Of a stretch of DNA of 64,000 nt, positions 17,190 through 27,900 are shown piece after piece. The notes beneath the pieces were generated by a model that searched no databases, was not told where the DNA came from, and saw nothing but the letters and a program-made list of their open reading frames with translations. This DNA is from Christensenellaceae bacterium Phil1 (GTDB lineage: Bacteria > Bacillota > Clostridia > Christensenellales > CAG-138): assembly GCA_001940855.1 (NCBI GenBank), contig MSGS01000062.1, positions 46,670 through 110,669 on the forward strand, given 5' to 3'. A program made the position numbers and the translations under genes. The number at the start of each line of letters is the position of its first letter. Position 1 is the stretch's first letter.

Positions 17190-18262
17190 TCCCGCTCAAT
17201 ACCGGCGTTTTTCAGCCTTTCCAACCTTGCTTTTGCGGCGCAGATAAGCATTACCGCTCCCATTGCCGCCATCGAGCAGGCAAGTATAGCAAGGGCGGAA
17301 AGGCTGTTTTGCCCTAATGTCTCCATTATTTCCGGCTCCGCGGTAACGCTTTGCGCACCATTGCAGCAGAGAGGGAACAACAGATACGCTATCAGCGCGG
17401 CAAGCATGCCCTGCGCCAGCTTGCATATCAGATACTTCTTTATATCTATACGCATGAATATCATGCTCTGCGCCATTATGCAAAGCCCGCCGAAAGAGAA
17501 CGCGAACGCGGCAAGCGCCGTGGCTTCCCGTAAGCTGAGCGCAGCATCAGCTATGCGGTTAGCGCCGGTCGCGGCTTCAACCACGGCGCATATCATCACT
17601 TCGGCTGCATGGCCGGGGCCATTGAGCAGCAGTATAAGCTGCTTGAGAGGCCAAGCAATTATGCTCAGAAGGCCGGTTATTTCCATCATACGCATCAAAA
17701 CGGAAAAGAATACTATCATGCCGCATATTGATATGAGCGAGGCTGCGGCTTCCGTAACGCTGGCGGCGAATAGCACGCCGGCATTTGCTTTTTCCTCACG
17801 CGCTTCAATGTGCGCGGGCATGGGCGTTGCTTTTAAGGCTGCTATAAAGAAAACAAGCATGGCTATAAGCTGTGCCGAAACTATCGGTATAGCGGCCTGA
17901 GGGCAGTGCAGCATGGATGAAGCAAACGCGCCTGTAATGAACATGGGACTGAGTGCATTGAGGGATGCGGCCATTACTGTATTATCCTGAGTGCTGTCGC
18001 CGTATAATCCGGCGCAAAGCCTTGCCCCGCCCGGCGCGCCTGATATGAAGGACAGCGCCATAAGCGCCGCCGGATTGCCAAGACTTATAAGCCCAAGCTT
18101 GCGCATAAGCCCCGTGCATACAAAAAACGGCAGCAACGCAGGCATAACGCTGTTTTGCCACAGGGCGAAGCCGCTGCGTGCAGCCTCGGCCGCTTCGCCA
18201 TTCAATGCTATAAGCGCGCCGCAAAGCAGCACGCATAATGAAAAGATTATTTTTCTGCTCAT
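17186..18262 (-). CDS. ylbJ: Sporulation integral membrane protein YlbJ
   Basis: A 358-aa polytopic membrane protein with about eight hydrophobic segments and the conserved loop LSFISGAPGGARLCAGLYGD of nucleoside-recognition (Gate) domain proteins. In Bacillus ylbJ is transcribed in the mother cell and needed for normal spore resistance. FGGLCIMAQSMIF in the second half is another conserved Gate element. It is the second gene of a minus-strand unit with tmcAL, 32 bases downstream of it. Its presence supports a spore-forming host. Confidence 0.88.
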   Translation of the reverse strand: MSRKIIFSLCVLLCGALIALNGEAAEAARSGFALWQNSVMPALLPFFVCTGLMRKLGLISLGNPAALMALSFISGAPGGARLCAGLYGDSTQDNTVMAASLNALSPMFITGAFASSMLHCPQAAIPIVSAQLIAMLVFFIAALKATPMPAHIEAREEKANAGVLFAASVTEAAASLISICGMIVFFSVLMRMMEITGLLSIIAWPLKQLILLLNGPGHAAEVMICAVVEAATGANRIADAALSLREATALAAFAFSFGGLCIMAQSMIFMRIDIKKYLICKLAQGMLAALIAYLLFPLCCNGAQSVTAEPEIMETLGQNSLSALAILACSMAAMGAVMLICAAKARLERLKNAGIERD

Positions 18263-18294
18263 GCTATAATGTATGAACAGATGGATGGGAGTAT

Positions 18295-19482
18295 TTAGAC
18301 TATTATAAACTTTCTTTTGAATTCGCTTATCGCTTTGCCGTTTAGCTGCGCGGCTTCTGCTGCAAAAATATCCTTTTCAAAGGCGGCTTTGGCACTTTCG
18401 CTGAGCTTATCATAATCCGCGCGGCAGGCAACGAGGGGGAGCGAGGCCTTTTTTGCCATTTCACCTATCAGCGGCAATGCTTCGCGGCGCGCGCCGAGCA
18501 CGCGGATATATTCAGGCAGCGGATGGCGTGCATAGTCGCTTTTTGTTATGCCAAGCAGCGCGTTTATGCATATTCTGCGTATGCGGGAAAGCGTGTATCG
18601 CTTGCTCTTTATATTCATGGTAAGCCCGGCAAAGCCGCTGTTTTCGCGGCATGCGGCGTATATTGCGTTCTCAAGCCCTTCGGCAACGTCAGGCAGGGCG
18701 GCAATGCAGCTTGGGCTTAGCCTGCGCAACACGTATATAACGGCCTGAGACAGCGATTCAATGTTCATCATATTCAAATTAGCGACTGCGCCATATACGC
18801 TTTGGGGAACGGCATGGCGTATAGCGCAGGTTTTGTTGCCCGAAAGCGCTGTACGGATGGCGGACGCGCTCATGCTGCCGCTTTCGGTTTTGGCAGAATC
18901 GTGCTGCGCACCCGTGCGCATTACGGCCATGGGAACAATGGGTGCATTCAGCTTGGCTATGGCGTTTATGTATTCAATGCCAAGTATGTTGTTCGCGCAG
19001 GAGAGAAGGCGGGCGTTCTCCGCGCCGAGCGTTGCGCACAGCGCCGCGGAGCGCGCGGCAGGGAAGCTTTTTCCGGAGGACAGGGTGGATGTAAGTGCGG
19101 CTTTATATTCGGTGGATTCGGCTTTTAATGATTCGGCCATGCGGCTGAGAATTGTCGCGTCTCCGCATTCCGCACCGAAGGAGAGCGAATCGACTATTCC
19201 TGTGGAGTTGAGCAGGCCTACTCCGCCAGCAGCAAACCTTTCCGCCTGAGCCATGGAGAACATGACCGGCAGCATCAGCACCATGTCAGCCCCATTTTCA
19301 AGCGCCCATTTGGCGCGGATATACGGATCGTATGCCGCAACATCGCCGCGCTGCACAAACCAGCCGCTCATGGCAACTATAACGGGTCGGCCGCCGTTTT
19401 GCGCCTTTGTACGCTCAATATGAAAGCGGTGGCCGTTATGGAATGGATTGTATTCGGCAATTATGCCCGTGCAGCGCGTCAT
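18295..19482 (-). CDS. tmcAL: tRNA(Met) cytidine acetate ligase
   Basis: A 395-aa nucleotidyltransferase-fold protein (YlbM). GIIAEYNPFHNGHRFHI carries the HxGH-like ATP site, followed by MSGWFVQRGDVA and LPVMFSMAQAERFAAGGV, all typical. It acetylates C34 of elongator tRNA-Met using acetate and ATP. The pairing with ylbJ is conserved in Firmicutes. The gene has a consensus promoter upstream and is divergent from pta-ackA, whose acetyl-phosphate/acetate chemistry is a suggestive but probably accidental neighbour. Confidence 0.93.
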   Translation of the reverse strand: MTRCTGIIAEYNPFHNGHRFHIERTKAQNGGRPVIVAMSGWFVQRGDVAAYDPYIRAKWALENGADMVLMLPVMFSMAQAERFAAGGVGLLNSTGIVDSLSFGAECGDATILSRMAESLKAESTEYKAALTSTLSSGKSFPAARSAALCATLGAENARLLSCANNILGIEYINAIAKLNAPIVPMAVMRTGAQHDSAKTESGSMSASAIRTALSGNKTCAIRHAVPQSVYGAVANLNMMNIESLSQAVIYVLRRLSPSCIAALPDVAEGLENAIYAACRENSGFAGLTMNIKSKRYTLSRIRRICINALLGITKSDYARHPLPEYIRVLGARREALPLIGEMAKKASLPLVACRADYDKLSESAKAAFEKDIFAAEAAQLNGKAISEFKRKFIIV

Positions 19483-19514
19483 AACACATTGACTCCCAAA
19501 CGGTTTATAACCAG

Positions 19515-19543
19515 ATTATATCATGCAATGTATGCTTTTTGAA
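19515..19543 (-). promoter_or_regulatory. Promoter of tmcAL-ylbJ
   Basis: On the minus strand TTCAAA (19538-19543) and TATAAT (19515-19520) are 17 bases apart, with TGA in front of the -10 box (extended -10). Confidence 0.65.
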
Positions 19544-19592
19544 TAAAAAACGCCACAAATCCCAATAATGGCTATGATATAAGCAAAAAAGG

Positions 19593-19623
19593 TGCTATAA
19601 TACATAGTTGTGGCCTGAGGCCA
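19593..19623 (+). promoter_or_regulatory. Extended -10 promoter of pta-ackA and 5'-end hairpin
   Basis: TGC-TATAAT (19593-19601) is a perfect extended -10 element. A TGGCC-TGA-GGCCA dyad at 19611-19623 lies within the first 20 transcribed bases, similar in position to the dyad before the amidase gene; it could stabilise the mRNA or be an operator. Confidence 0.6.
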
Positions 19624-19659
19624 GAAGTTATACGCTTTTTTTGAAAGGAGCAAACTAAA

Positions 19660-20661
19660 ATGTCAGTGTTGGACAGCATTAAAGAGAAGGCTAAAGCGGA
19701 CGTGAAGCACATTCTGCTTCCTGAAGGCAGCGAGGAGCGCACCGTTCAGGCCGCAAGGATAATTACCGATGAGAAGATCGCAAAGGTCACGCTGCTCGGC
19801 GATGAGGAAGAGATAAAGAAGGTTGCGGAGAAATTCAACGTATGCCTCTGCGGTATAGATATAATCAATCCTCTTACCGATCCCGATTTTGAACATTATG
19901 CCAACGGCTTTTACGAGCTGCGCAAGGCCAAGGGCATGACCCCCGAAAAGGCCCGCGAAACCATAAAGAACACGCTGTTCTATGCCTGCATGATGATAAA
20001 AGAAGGCAAAGCGGACGGCATGGTCTCCGGCGCAATAAACACCACCGGCAACACCCTTAGGCCGGGCCTTCAGATAATAAAGATGGCCAAGGGCATCAAC
20101 ACCATTTCCAGCTGCTTCATAATGGAAATACCCAATAAGGAATACGGCGATAACGGCCTTATGCTGTTCGGCGACTGCGCCATAAACATCAACCCCAATC
20201 CCGATGAGCTGGCCTCCATAGCCATTGCCACCGCCAACACCGCAAAGACTCTGCTCGGCATGGACCCGAAGGTAGCTATGCTTTCCTTCTCCACCAAGGG
20301 CAGCGCAAAGCACGAGAACGTAGACAAGGTCACCGCAGCGCTTGCCAAGGTAAAGGAACTTGCGCCCGAGCTGGATGTTGACGGCGAACTTCAGGCGGAT
20401 GCCGCCATGGTTCCCAAGGTTGCCGCGCTCAAGGCTCCCGGCAGCAAGGTTGCCGGCCATGCCAACGTGCTTATATTCCCCGACCTGCAGGCGGGTAACA
20501 TCGGCTATAAGCTGGTGCAGCGCCTTGCCGGTGCCGAGGCTGTAGGCCCCGTGTCCCAAGGCTTCGCAAAGCCCATCAACGATCTGTCCCGCGGATGCAG
20601 CATTGCGGACATAGTTTCCGTGGTCGCTATAACCGCTGTTCAGGCGCAGGCTATTAAATAA
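19660..20661 (+). CDS. pta: Phosphate acetyltransferase
   Basis: The 333-aa short form of Pta, interconverting acetyl-CoA and acetyl phosphate. Characteristic stretches are [18 protein letters not shown] at the N-terminus, [20 protein letters not shown], and [20 protein letters not shown] near the C-terminus. It lacks the N-terminal DRTGG extension of the enterobacterial enzyme. GAAAGGAG precedes the ATG. Together with ackA 19 bases downstream it makes ATP from acetyl-CoA during fermentation. Codon use (more ATC, CTT and CCC) suggests high expression. Confidence 0.96.
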   Translation: MSVLDSIKEKAKADVKHILLPEGSEERTVQAARIITDEKIAKVTLLGDEEEIKKVAEKFNVCLCGIDIINPLTDPDFEHYANGFYELRKAKGMTPEKARETIKNTLFYACMMIKEGKADGMVSGAINTTGNTLRPGLQIIKMAKGINTISSCFIMEIPNKEYGDNGLMLFGDCAININPNPDELASIAIATANTAKTLLGMDPKVAMLSFSTKGSAKHENVDKVTAALAKVKELAPELDVDGELQADAAMVPKVAALKAPGSKVAGHANVLIFPDLQAGNIGYKLVQRLAGAEAVGPVSQGFAKPINDLSRGCSIADIVSVVAITAVQAQAIK

Positions 20662-20680
20662 TATAAGGATGGAGATAAAA

Positions 20681-21883
20681 ATGAAAGTTCTTGTTATAAA
20701 TGCGGGAAGCTCTTCACTCAAATATCAGCTTATCAACGTTGACAACGGCGAAGTTATCGCTAAGGGCCTTTGCGAGCGCATCGGCATAGAAGGCTCCATG
20801 CTTACCTATAAGCCCGAAGGCAAGGGTAAGTTCGAGTTCAAGCAGGACATGAAGGATCATACCGACGCCATCCGCATGGTGCTGGATGCGCTGGTCGATC
20901 CAGAAATCGGCGTAGTGAAGAGCATGGACGAGATAGACGCCGTTGGCCATCGCCTTGTACACGGCGGCGAAAAGTTCAATAAGTCCGTCATAATCACTGA
21001 TGAACTTATAAAGGAAATGGAAGTTCTCACCCCGCTGGCCCCGCTGCACAACCCCGCCAATTTGATGGGCGTGCGCGCCTGCCAGGCTATAATGCCCAAC
21101 ACTCCCATGGTTGGCGTGTTCGATACCGCTTTCCATCAGACAATGCCCCCCAAGGCATTCCTTTACGGCCTGCCCTATGAAGCATACAAGGAGCACATGG
21201 TCCGCCGTTACGGTTTCCACGGCACTTCCCATATGTATGTTTCCCAGCGCGCACTGACTAAGCTGGACATGCCCAAGGAAGACACCCGCATAATCACCTG
21301 CCATCTGGGCAACGGTTCCAGTATTTCCGCCATAAAGGGCGGCAAGTGCGTGGATACCTCCATGGGCCTTACTCCCCTTGAAGGCGTACCCATGGGCACC
21401 CGTTGCGGCGATATGGACCCCGCTATTGTTACTTACCTGATGGAAAGGCTGAACCTTGACAAGAAGGGTATAGACAACTACCTGAACAAGAAGAGCGGTA
21501 TGCTCGGCATTTCCGGCGTATCCAGCGACTTCCGCGATTTGGAAGAAGCGGCCAACAACGGTAACGAGCGCGCCCAGCTTGCGCTTGACACCTTCTGCTA
21601 CAAGGTAAAGAAGTACATCGGCGCATACGCTGCCGCCCTTGGCGGAGTTGACGCGATAGTATTCACCGCAGGCGTTGGCGAAAACGACCGCGGCGTGCGC
21701 GAAAAGGTTCTCAGCGGCCTTGAATATCTGGGCGTTGACGTTGATTTCGACTTCAACAATTCCTGCCCCCGCGGCGAGGAAGCGGAGATTTCCAAGCCCA
21801 CCAGCCGCGTGAAGGTTTTCGTCATCCCGACCGACGAAGAGATGATGATTGCCCGCGATACGGCTGCCCTTACCGCCAAATAA
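20681..21883 (+). CDS. ackA: Acetate kinase
   Basis: A 400-aa ASKHA-fold kinase. [17 protein letters not shown] is the phosphate-1 motif, [10 protein letters not shown] and HNPANLMGV line the acetate site, [10 protein letters not shown] and [13 protein letters not shown] hold catalytic residues, and [11 protein letters not shown] and [14 protein letters not shown] are nucleotide motifs. The ATG at 20681 follows GGATGGAG by nine bases; the in-frame ATG at 20669 overlaps that ribosome site. It produces ATP and acetate from acetyl phosphate. Confidence 0.97.
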   Translation: MKVLVINAGSSSLKYQLINVDNGEVIAKGLCERIGIEGSMLTYKPEGKGKFEFKQDMKDHTDAIRMVLDALVDPEIGVVKSMDEIDAVGHRLVHGGEKFNKSVIITDELIKEMEVLTPLAPLHNPANLMGVRACQAIMPNTPMVGVFDTAFHQTMPPKAFLYGLPYEAYKEHMVRRYGFHGTSHMYVSQRALTKLDMPKEDTRIITCHLGNGSSISAIKGGKCVDTSMGLTPLEGVPMGTRCGDMDPAIVTYLMERLNLDKKGIDNYLNKKSGMLGISGVSSDFRDLEEAANNGNERAQLALDTFCYKVKKYIGAYAAALGGVDAIVFTAGVGENDRGVREKVLSGLEYLGVDVDFDFNNSCPRGEEAEISKPTSRVKVFVIPTDEEMMIARDTAALTAK

Positions 21884-21926
21884 GCAAAATACCCGCAAAA
21901 AACGGTGCTTTTGATACAAGATATTG

Positions 21927-21955
21927 TTGACAAACGATATCGCAACGGATAAAAT
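21927..21955 (+). promoter_or_regulatory. Consensus sigma-A promoter of DUF177-rpmF
   Basis: TTGACA (21927-21932) and TAAAAT (21950-21955) are separated by 17 bases, 18 bases before the DUF177 start codon, so the leader is very short. Confidence 0.8.
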
Positions 21956-21973
21956 AGACGAGGTTGACTTTTT

Positions 21974-22483
21974 ATGAAGTTGAACGTGGCAACGGAGCTT
22001 AAGCTTCCCGGGCGCGAAGGGCACGCGGTTCTTTGCGAAAGGATAGAGGATATTGAGTATCCCGGCCGGTGGATTCGCTTTGCGGATGATGTAACGGTTG
22101 AGATAAACTATGTTTTCGACGGGAGCGGCTTTGAAACCTCAGGCAGCGTCAAAACGGCGCTGAAGGGCGAATGCGCCCGCTGTGCGAAAGAACTTACGGT
22201 TCCGTTTGCGCATGAGTTTGAGGAGCGGTTTGAAAAAAACGCGCCGGAAGACGGCGACGCCTATCCGTTCAGCGGAGAAGAACTTGACCTAAGCGACCTT
22301 GTACGCGACACCATATTGCTGAACATGGAAAACTATGTTCTGTGCAAAGATGATTGCCGCGGACTGTGCCCGGTATGCGGGTGCGATTTGAATACAGTAC
22401 AGTGTTCCTGTGAGCAGGAAGCGGAGGACGATAACCCATTCGCTAAGCTCAAGGCGCTGTTTAACGAGGATAAGGAGGTGTGA
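21974..22483 (+). CDS. YceD/DUF177 family protein
   Basis: A 169-aa protein of the DUF177 family, which almost always stands directly before rpmF and is linked to 23S rRNA accumulation or processing. Two paired-cysteine sites are seen: GECARCAKELTVP near 70 and CKDDCRGLCPVCGCDLN near 120, the second suggesting zinc binding as usual in Firmicutes. The gene lies three bases before rpmF, whose ribosome site AAGGAGGTG covers its stop codon, so translation is coupled. Confidence 0.88.
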   Translation: MKLNVATELKLPGREGHAVLCERIEDIEYPGRWIRFADDVTVEINYVFDGSGFETSGSVKTALKGECARCAKELTVPFAHEFEERFEKNAPEDGDAYPFSGEELDLSDLVRDTILLNMENYVLCKDDCRGLCPVCGCDLNTVQCSCEQEAEDDNPFAKLKALFNEDKEV

Positions 22484-22486
22484 CAA

Positions 22487-22675
22487 ATGGCGGTCCCCAA
22501 GAGAAAAACATCCAAGGCGAGGCGTGATTCACGCAGGAGCAGCAACTGGAAGCTTTCCATCCCCGGCATCGTGGCTTGCCCGCAGTGCCATGAGCCCAAG
22601 CTGGCCCACAGGGTTTGCAAGAATTGCGGCTATTACGACGGCAAGCAGGTCGTCAAGGTTGAAGAAGCCAAATAA
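22487..22675 (+). CDS. rpmF: 50S ribosomal protein L32 (zinc-binding form)
   Basis: A 62-aa protein starting [18 protein letters not shown]. The four zinc cysteines are in CPQC and CKNC ([12 protein letters not shown] and [12 protein letters not shown]), so it is the C+ paralogue that depends on zinc. It is followed by a strong terminator. Confidence 0.97.
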   Translation: MAVPKRKTSKARRDSRRSSNWKLSIPGIVACPQCHEPKLAHRVCKNCGYYDGKQVVKVEEAK

Positions 22676-22697
22676 TTTATTTGACCTTTAAGTAAAT

Positions 22698-22726
22698 AGA
22701 GGATGCGTTTCGCGTATCCTCTTTTT
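22698..22726 (+). terminator. Terminator after rpmF
   Basis: AGAGGATGCG pairs with CGTATCCTCT (one G-T pair) across TTTCG and runs into TTTTT. The last two T bases form the start of the plsX -35 box. Confidence 0.85.
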
Positions 22727-22753
22727 GCGTTATTCAGAAATATGTGATAGAAT
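22725..22753 (+). promoter_or_regulatory. Promoter of plsX
   Basis: TTGCGT (22725-22730) and TAGAAT (22748-22753) are 17 bases apart, with TGA before the -10 box. No FapR-like 17-bp inverted repeat (TTAGTACCTAGTCTTAA type) is seen, and no fapR lies in front of plsX as it does in Bacillus. Confidence 0.6.
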
Positions 22754-22791
22754 AGCATATATTTTTTATACGGAAGGATATTTGCAATTAT

Positions 22792-23799
22792 ATGATACGC
22801 ATAGCGTTAGACGTTATGGGCGGGGATAATTGCCCCGGCGCGGCGGTGGAGGGCGCGGTAAGGGCCGCGGCAGCCAATCAAGATATAGCCATAACACTTG
22901 TGGGCAAAGAGCAGGCGATAAAGGATGAACTTGCAAAGCTGAATGTAAACAGCGGCAGGATAACAATACTTGACGCGGCGGAGGAGATAGACTGCCATGA
23001 GCAGCCGACCGCCGCAATAAGAAAAAAAGAAGCATCCATGGTAAAGGCGCTGAACCTTGCAGCAAAAGGCGAGGTGGATGCGGTCGTGTCCGCCGGCAGC
23101 ACGGGCGCGCTGCTTGCGGGTGCAACGCTTATAGTCAAGCGCATAAAGGGCGTTAAGCGTCCGGCGCTTTCTCCGCTGCTGCCAACGGTTAAGGGCGGAT
23201 GGATAATGCTGATAGACTGCGGCGCGAATACGGACTGCAAGCCGCAGTATTTGCAGCAGTTCGGCGTGATGGCAAGCGCATATATGCAAAGCGTTATGGG
23301 AGTGGAGAACCCGCGTATATCGCTGCTGAACAATGGTGAGGAGGCCGAAAAGGGCTGCGAGCTGACCAAAGCGGCATATAAGCTGCTGAGTGCGGCGCCT
23401 ATAAACTTTACCGGAAATTGCGAGGCAAGGGAAGTACTTTCAGGCGAATTCGATGCGCTGGTTTGCGACGGATTCGTCGGCAACGTGGTGCTTAAATATA
23501 CCGAAGGGCTTGCAAGCTCAATGATGGCAATGCTCAAAACGGAGCTTACGGCCGACTTTAAGTCTAAAATCGGTGCGGCGCTTTCAATGGGTGCATTCCG
23601 CCGCTTCAAAAAGAAGATGGATTATAAAGAAGTTGGCGGCGCGCCGCTGCTTGGCATAAACGGCTGCGTAATAAAGGCGCACGGCAGTTCCGATGCAAAG
23701 GCGTTCGCTTCGGCCATAAGGCAGGCGGAACTGTTTGTGAAAGGTAATGTGAATCCCAAGATAGCCGAGGCCATTGCATCACTTCCGGATGAGGAATAA
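22792..23799 (+). CDS. plsX: Acyl-ACP:phosphate acyltransferase PlsX
   Basis: A 335-aa peripheral membrane enzyme that makes acyl phosphate for phospholipid synthesis. IALDVMGGDNCPGAAVEGA is the N-terminal signature, followed by SAGSTGALLAGA, GNCEAREVLSGEFDALVCDG and FVGNVVLKYTEG. GGAAGGAT lies eleven bases before the ATG. It precedes acpP with about 100 bases and an own promoter between them; no fab genes follow, so the usual fatty-acid cluster is broken up. Confidence 0.96.
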   Translation: MIRIALDVMGGDNCPGAAVEGAVRAAAANQDIAITLVGKEQAIKDELAKLNVNSGRITILDAAEEIDCHEQPTAAIRKKEASMVKALNLAAKGEVDAVVSAGSTGALLAGATLIVKRIKGVKRPALSPLLPTVKGGWIMLIDCGANTDCKPQYLQQFGVMASAYMQSVMGVENPRISLLNNGEEAEKGCELTKAAYKLLSAAPINFTGNCEAREVLSGEFDALVCDGFVGNVVLKYTEGLASSMMAMLKTELTADFKSKIGAALSMGAFRRFKKKMDYKEVGGAPLLGINGCVIKAHGSSDAKAFASAIRQAELFVKGNVNPKIAEAIASLPDEE

Positions 23800-23834
23800 A
23801 CGCATAATGCGGCGCAGTATAGCATTTTGAAGGA

Positions 23835-23863
23835 TTGACATATTATGCCGCTGGGGCTAAACT
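23835..23863 (+). promoter_or_regulatory. Promoter of acpP
   Basis: TTGACA (23835-23840), 17 bases, then TAAACT (23858-23863), ending 37 bases before the acpP start codon. Confidence 0.55.
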
Positions 23864-23900
23864 TAGATAATATAGCAGAGCATGAAAGGGGACGCTTAAA

Positions 23901-24125
23901 ATGGAGTTTGAAAATGTACGCAAGAATATAGCAAGGCAGCTTGACATTCCCGAGGAGTCCATAACCATGGAATCCAGGCTTATTGAGGATCTCAAGGCCG
24001 ACTCACTGGACGTTGTTGAGCTTATAATGGATCTGGAGCAGCAGTACGGTATTGAAATACCCGATGACGATCTGCCCAACATCCATACCGTTGGCGACAT
24101 AGTGAACTACATCAACAAGAAATAA
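23901..24125 (+). CDS. acpP: Acyl carrier protein
   Basis: A 74-aa acidic four-helix carrier with the phosphopantetheine serine in [11 protein letters not shown] at about residue 35. GAAAGGGGA precedes the ATG. The gene carries acyl chains to PlsX, encoded just upstream, and is followed by a terminator-like hairpin before rnc. Confidence 0.97.
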   Translation: MEFENVRKNIARQLDIPEESITMESRLIEDLKADSLDVVELIMDLEQQYGIEIPDDDLPNIHTVGDIVNYINKK

Positions 24126-24143
24126 ACCCATCTGGAAAGCATA

Positions 24144-24178
24144 GGGGCCGCCTGAACAATGCGGGCAGCCCCATTTTT
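24144..24178 (+). terminator. Terminator between acpP and rnc
   Basis: GGGGCCGCC (24144-24152) pairs with GGCAGCCCC (24164-24172) with one mismatch and is followed by ATTTTT. It lies in the 69-base gap before rnc and may be partial, allowing read-through to rnc-smc. Confidence 0.65.
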
Positions 24179-24194
24179 CCGCACAGGAGGAAAA

Positions 24195-24923
24195 ATGGAC
24201 GCGGATAGGCGAAAAAAGCTTGAATCGCTGGAAAGGCGCGTTGGATACAGCTTTAATGATAAAAGGCTGCTTGATATGGCGCTTACGCATACGTCCTACG
24301 TTAAAGGGGACGGCAGGGCAAGCGCGCATAACGAAAGGCTGGAGTTTTTGGGCGATGCGGTGCTGGAGCTTTGCGTAAGCGAGTATCTATACAACCGCTT
24401 TGCCGAATATAACGAGGGCGATATGACGCGGCTTAGGGCGCAGACGGTGTGCGAAGGCGCGCTTTATGACGTTGCAAAAAAGCTGGAACTCGGCAAATCG
24501 CTTCTGCTTGGGCGCGGGGAGGATCATTCCGGCGGCAGGGAGAAGCCGAGCATATTGAGCGACGCTGTGGAGGCGCTGATAGGCGCTTTGTACATTGACG
24601 GCGGCATGGATACGGCAAAGGGCTTTATAATGGGCTTTATCGGCACGGCGGTGCAGAGCGCCGTAAGCGGCGGGCCGCATAAGGATTACAAGACCATGCT
24701 TCAGGAATATGTACAAAAGCGGCATATGGGTCAGATAGCATATGTGCTTACGGGCAGCAGCGGGCCGGACCATAATAAGGTTTTCAATATGGACGTTACG
24801 GTTGCGGGCGCGGTGGTAGGCAGCGGCGATGGCAAAACCAAGCAGGAAGCCGGCCAGCATGCGGCAAAGGCCGCGCTTGAGGAAATGGGCATTATTCCCC
24901 AGCCCGAAAGGAACGAAGATTGA
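24195..24923 (+). CDS. rnc: Ribonuclease III
   Basis: A 242-aa double-strand-specific endonuclease. HNERLEFLGDAVLELCVSEYL is the signature with the catalytic acidic residues, and DAVEALIGALYIDGG is the second acidic motif. The C-terminal dsRNA-binding domain begins at KDYKTMLQEYVQ and ends KTKQEAGQHAAKAALE. AGGAGG five bases before ATG 24195 sets the start; a longer frame upstream runs through the terminator hairpin. It overlaps smc by four bases. Confidence 0.96.
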   Translation: MDADRRKKLESLERRVGYSFNDKRLLDMALTHTSYVKGDGRASAHNERLEFLGDAVLELCVSEYLYNRFAEYNEGDMTRLRAQTVCEGALYDVAKKLELGKSLLLGRGEDHSGGREKPSILSDAVEALIGALYIDGGMDTAKGFIMGFIGTAVQSAVSGGPHKDYKTMLQEYVQKRHMGQIAYVLTGSSGPDHNKVFNMDVTVAGAVVGSGDGKTKQEAGQHAAKAALEEMGIIPQPERNED

Positions 24924-27900
24924 GGCTGACCAAACTGGAAATGTACGGGTTCAAATCATTTGCCCGTAAAACAGAAATTGTATTTGACGACGGTATAACG
25001 GCCATTATAGGTCCCAACGGCAGCGGGAAAAGCAACATTGCGGACGCCGTGCGCTGGGTGCTGGGCGAACAGAGCGCAAAGGCGCTGCGCGGCGAAAAGA
25101 TGGAGGACGTTATATTCAACGGGACAGAGGCGAAAAAGCCACTTTCTTACGGCGAAGTATCGCTCACGTTTGATAATTACGACCATGAATTGGCAACCGA
25201 TTTTAACGAAGTATGCGTTACGCGCCGCATATATAGGAGCGGAGAAAGCGAATACTTTATTAACCGTTCCTCCTGCCGAAGGAAGGATATAGCGGAGCTT
25301 TTCCGGGACACGGGCGTTGGCCGCGAGGGCTATTCCATAATAGGTCAGGGCCGCGTGGAGCAGATACTTTCCGCAAAATCGGCGGACAGGCGCAGCGCGT
25401 TTGAGGAAGCGGCGGGCGTTATGAAGTTCCGCGTGCGCAAGGAGGAAGCCGCGCGGAAGCTTGAAAGCACCAAGGTCAACATGGATAGGCTCAGCGATAT
25501 TATAAAAGAGCTTGAGGACCGCGTAGGCCCGCTGGAAGAACAAAGCGCCGCTGCGAGAGAATATCTTAAGCTGCGTGATGAGCTGAAAGAAATAGAGATA
25601 AACGTATTCCTTTATCAATACGATAGGCTCAACGAACGCATAAACACTCTGAATGAAGCAATAGAATCCATCGGGGAAGAGCAAAAGCAAAAAGAGGAAA
25701 TAGAGGCCGCCATTGCGGCGAACTGTGCGCAGGAAGAAGAACTTGAGCGCGCGCTGAACACGTCCATAAGTCAGGTACAGGCTGAATTGCTTAAAATGAC
25801 TACGGGCGTTGAAGGCCACGCGGGCGAATCAAAGGTGCTCAGCGAGCGTATGGAGGCGTTCATGCGCGAAAAGGAGCAGCGGCAGAACCAGCTTGATAAT
25901 AACGAAAAAAGATACGATGAGCTGGCCGGACAAATAGATGAAAGCCGAAGGAAAGCTGAAGAAAGCGAAGCCGAGCTTTCCGCAAAGCGTACAGAGGCCG
26001 CCCAAGCGGCGGAAGAGCTGAATCAACTGAGCGCACAGGCGGAGAAGAAGGAAGAAAGCTTGGAAGAACAAAAGGCCGCGCTGATAGATGCGATGAACCG
26101 CATTGCCGATGCGAGGATACTTATATCTCGCTTTGAAACCATGCGCCAAGGCCTTGTGGCTCAGGCGGAAAACATGGCGCGCAACAGGGCGCGGGCCGAA
26201 GAAAAGCGAACCGAGCTGAAGGAAGAATACGCCCGGGCGGAAGCGGAGCACAATAAGCTGCTCAGCGAAAAAGAAGAGCGCAAAAGGCAGCGCGAGGCCG
26301 CGATACAAAGGCTGAACAACATAAACCAAAGCCTTAAACAGGCGCGCGAGGACGCACGCAGGGCGGAACAGCAGAGCGAAGCGGGCAAATCCAGACTGAA
26401 AGTGCTGGAGGAAATGAAACGCGCGCATGAAGGCTATTATGCAAGCGTAAAAAACCTGTTGCGGGACAGCGAACGCGATACGGCATTAAAGCACAGGATA
26501 GAAGGCGTTGTTGCGGAGCTGATAAGCGTACCCGGCGAATATGAAACGGCAATAGAAATGAGCCTTGGCCCGGCGCTGCAAAACATAGTAACGCCGGATG
26601 AAAACGACGCCAAGGCCGTTATTGAGCACCTCAGGCGCAAGGGCTACGGCAGGGCAACGTTTTTGCCGATATCCGCAATGCGCGCGAGAATGCTTGACCA
26701 GCGGGAACTGAACTGCTGCCGCGTGAATGGGTTCATAGGCGTTGCAAGCGAGCTTGTAAGCTTTGATGAAAAATACAGGGGTATAATAGAAAACCTGCTG
26801 GGGAGAACCGTAATAGTAAGCGACCTTGACGCGGCAATTGCGATTAACCGCCAGGCGAGGGCTTCGTTCAGAATTGCCACGCTAAAGGGCGATATTGTCA
26901 ACCCCGGCGGATCGATGACCGGCGGAAGCGTGCAGAAGCGCGAATTCAGCATAATAGGCCGCGAGCGCGAGATAGAGGAACTTACAAGGCGAACCGCCGC
27001 ACTGGATAGGGAGAAGGCGCAGCGGGAGGAAGAATACGCCCGGCTTGAAGCTTCGCTCTCAGGTGCGCAGGAGGCGCTTGAGGAAGCGGGGGACGCGCTG
27101 CATGAAAAGGAGCTTGAAATAGCCACCCATGCCGAGAAGCTGGACATAACAGAAAAATATCTTTCGGAAGCTGAAGAAGCGCTTTCCGCCGCAGAGGAAG
27201 GCGAAAGCCAGATAAACGACGACATTGCCGGCATAGACGCGCGCTATAAGGCGGCGACGGAGGATAGATCCACGCTTGAGCAGAGCAATACCGCAACGCA
27301 GGCGGATATACGCGCCGCGCAGCAGGAGCTTTCGTCGCTTAAAGCAGAGCTGACAGAATGTACGGAGCGTGAGGCGCAGTGCCGCATAGCGCTGGCAAGG
27401 AGCGAAAAGGAGGCCGCCGCGCTGAAAAACGAGCACGACAGGCTTGCAAAGGAAGAAAAAGCACTTGCGGCGGCGATAGAGGAAGACAGGCGCGTGATTT
27501 CGGGCTTTGCGGGAAGGTTCATGGAACTGAGCGGCAAGCTGAAGGAGATAGAAGGCAGCATAAGCGAAGAACGCCAAGAGGTAGACAAGCTGACGGACAG
27601 GCTGCATACAATGGAAGAAGAACGCGCGAACAGGCTGAACACAATAGACGAACTGCGCCAGCGGCGCGAAAACGTTGCGGAAGAAGCCAAAGAGCTTGGC
27701 GACAGGCTGCATAAAAACGAACTGGGCCTGAACAGGGCAGAGATGGAGCTGAAATCCTCGCAGGATAAAATGTGGGAAGATTATGAGCTTACATATGACA
27801 ATGCCCTGCCGTACAGGCGGCAGATAGCCGTTACGGCTTCGCACATACGCATAGACGAACTGAAAAAGGCCATACGTGCTCTGGGCGATGTTAACATTGC

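Noticed and set aside
19663..22024. Long minus-strand frames opposite pta and ackA (352 and 436 codons)
   Set aside because: Glycine/alanine/histidine-rich antisense translations of highly expressed genes without any recognisable domain; both strands cannot be coding given the perfect pta and ackA proteins.
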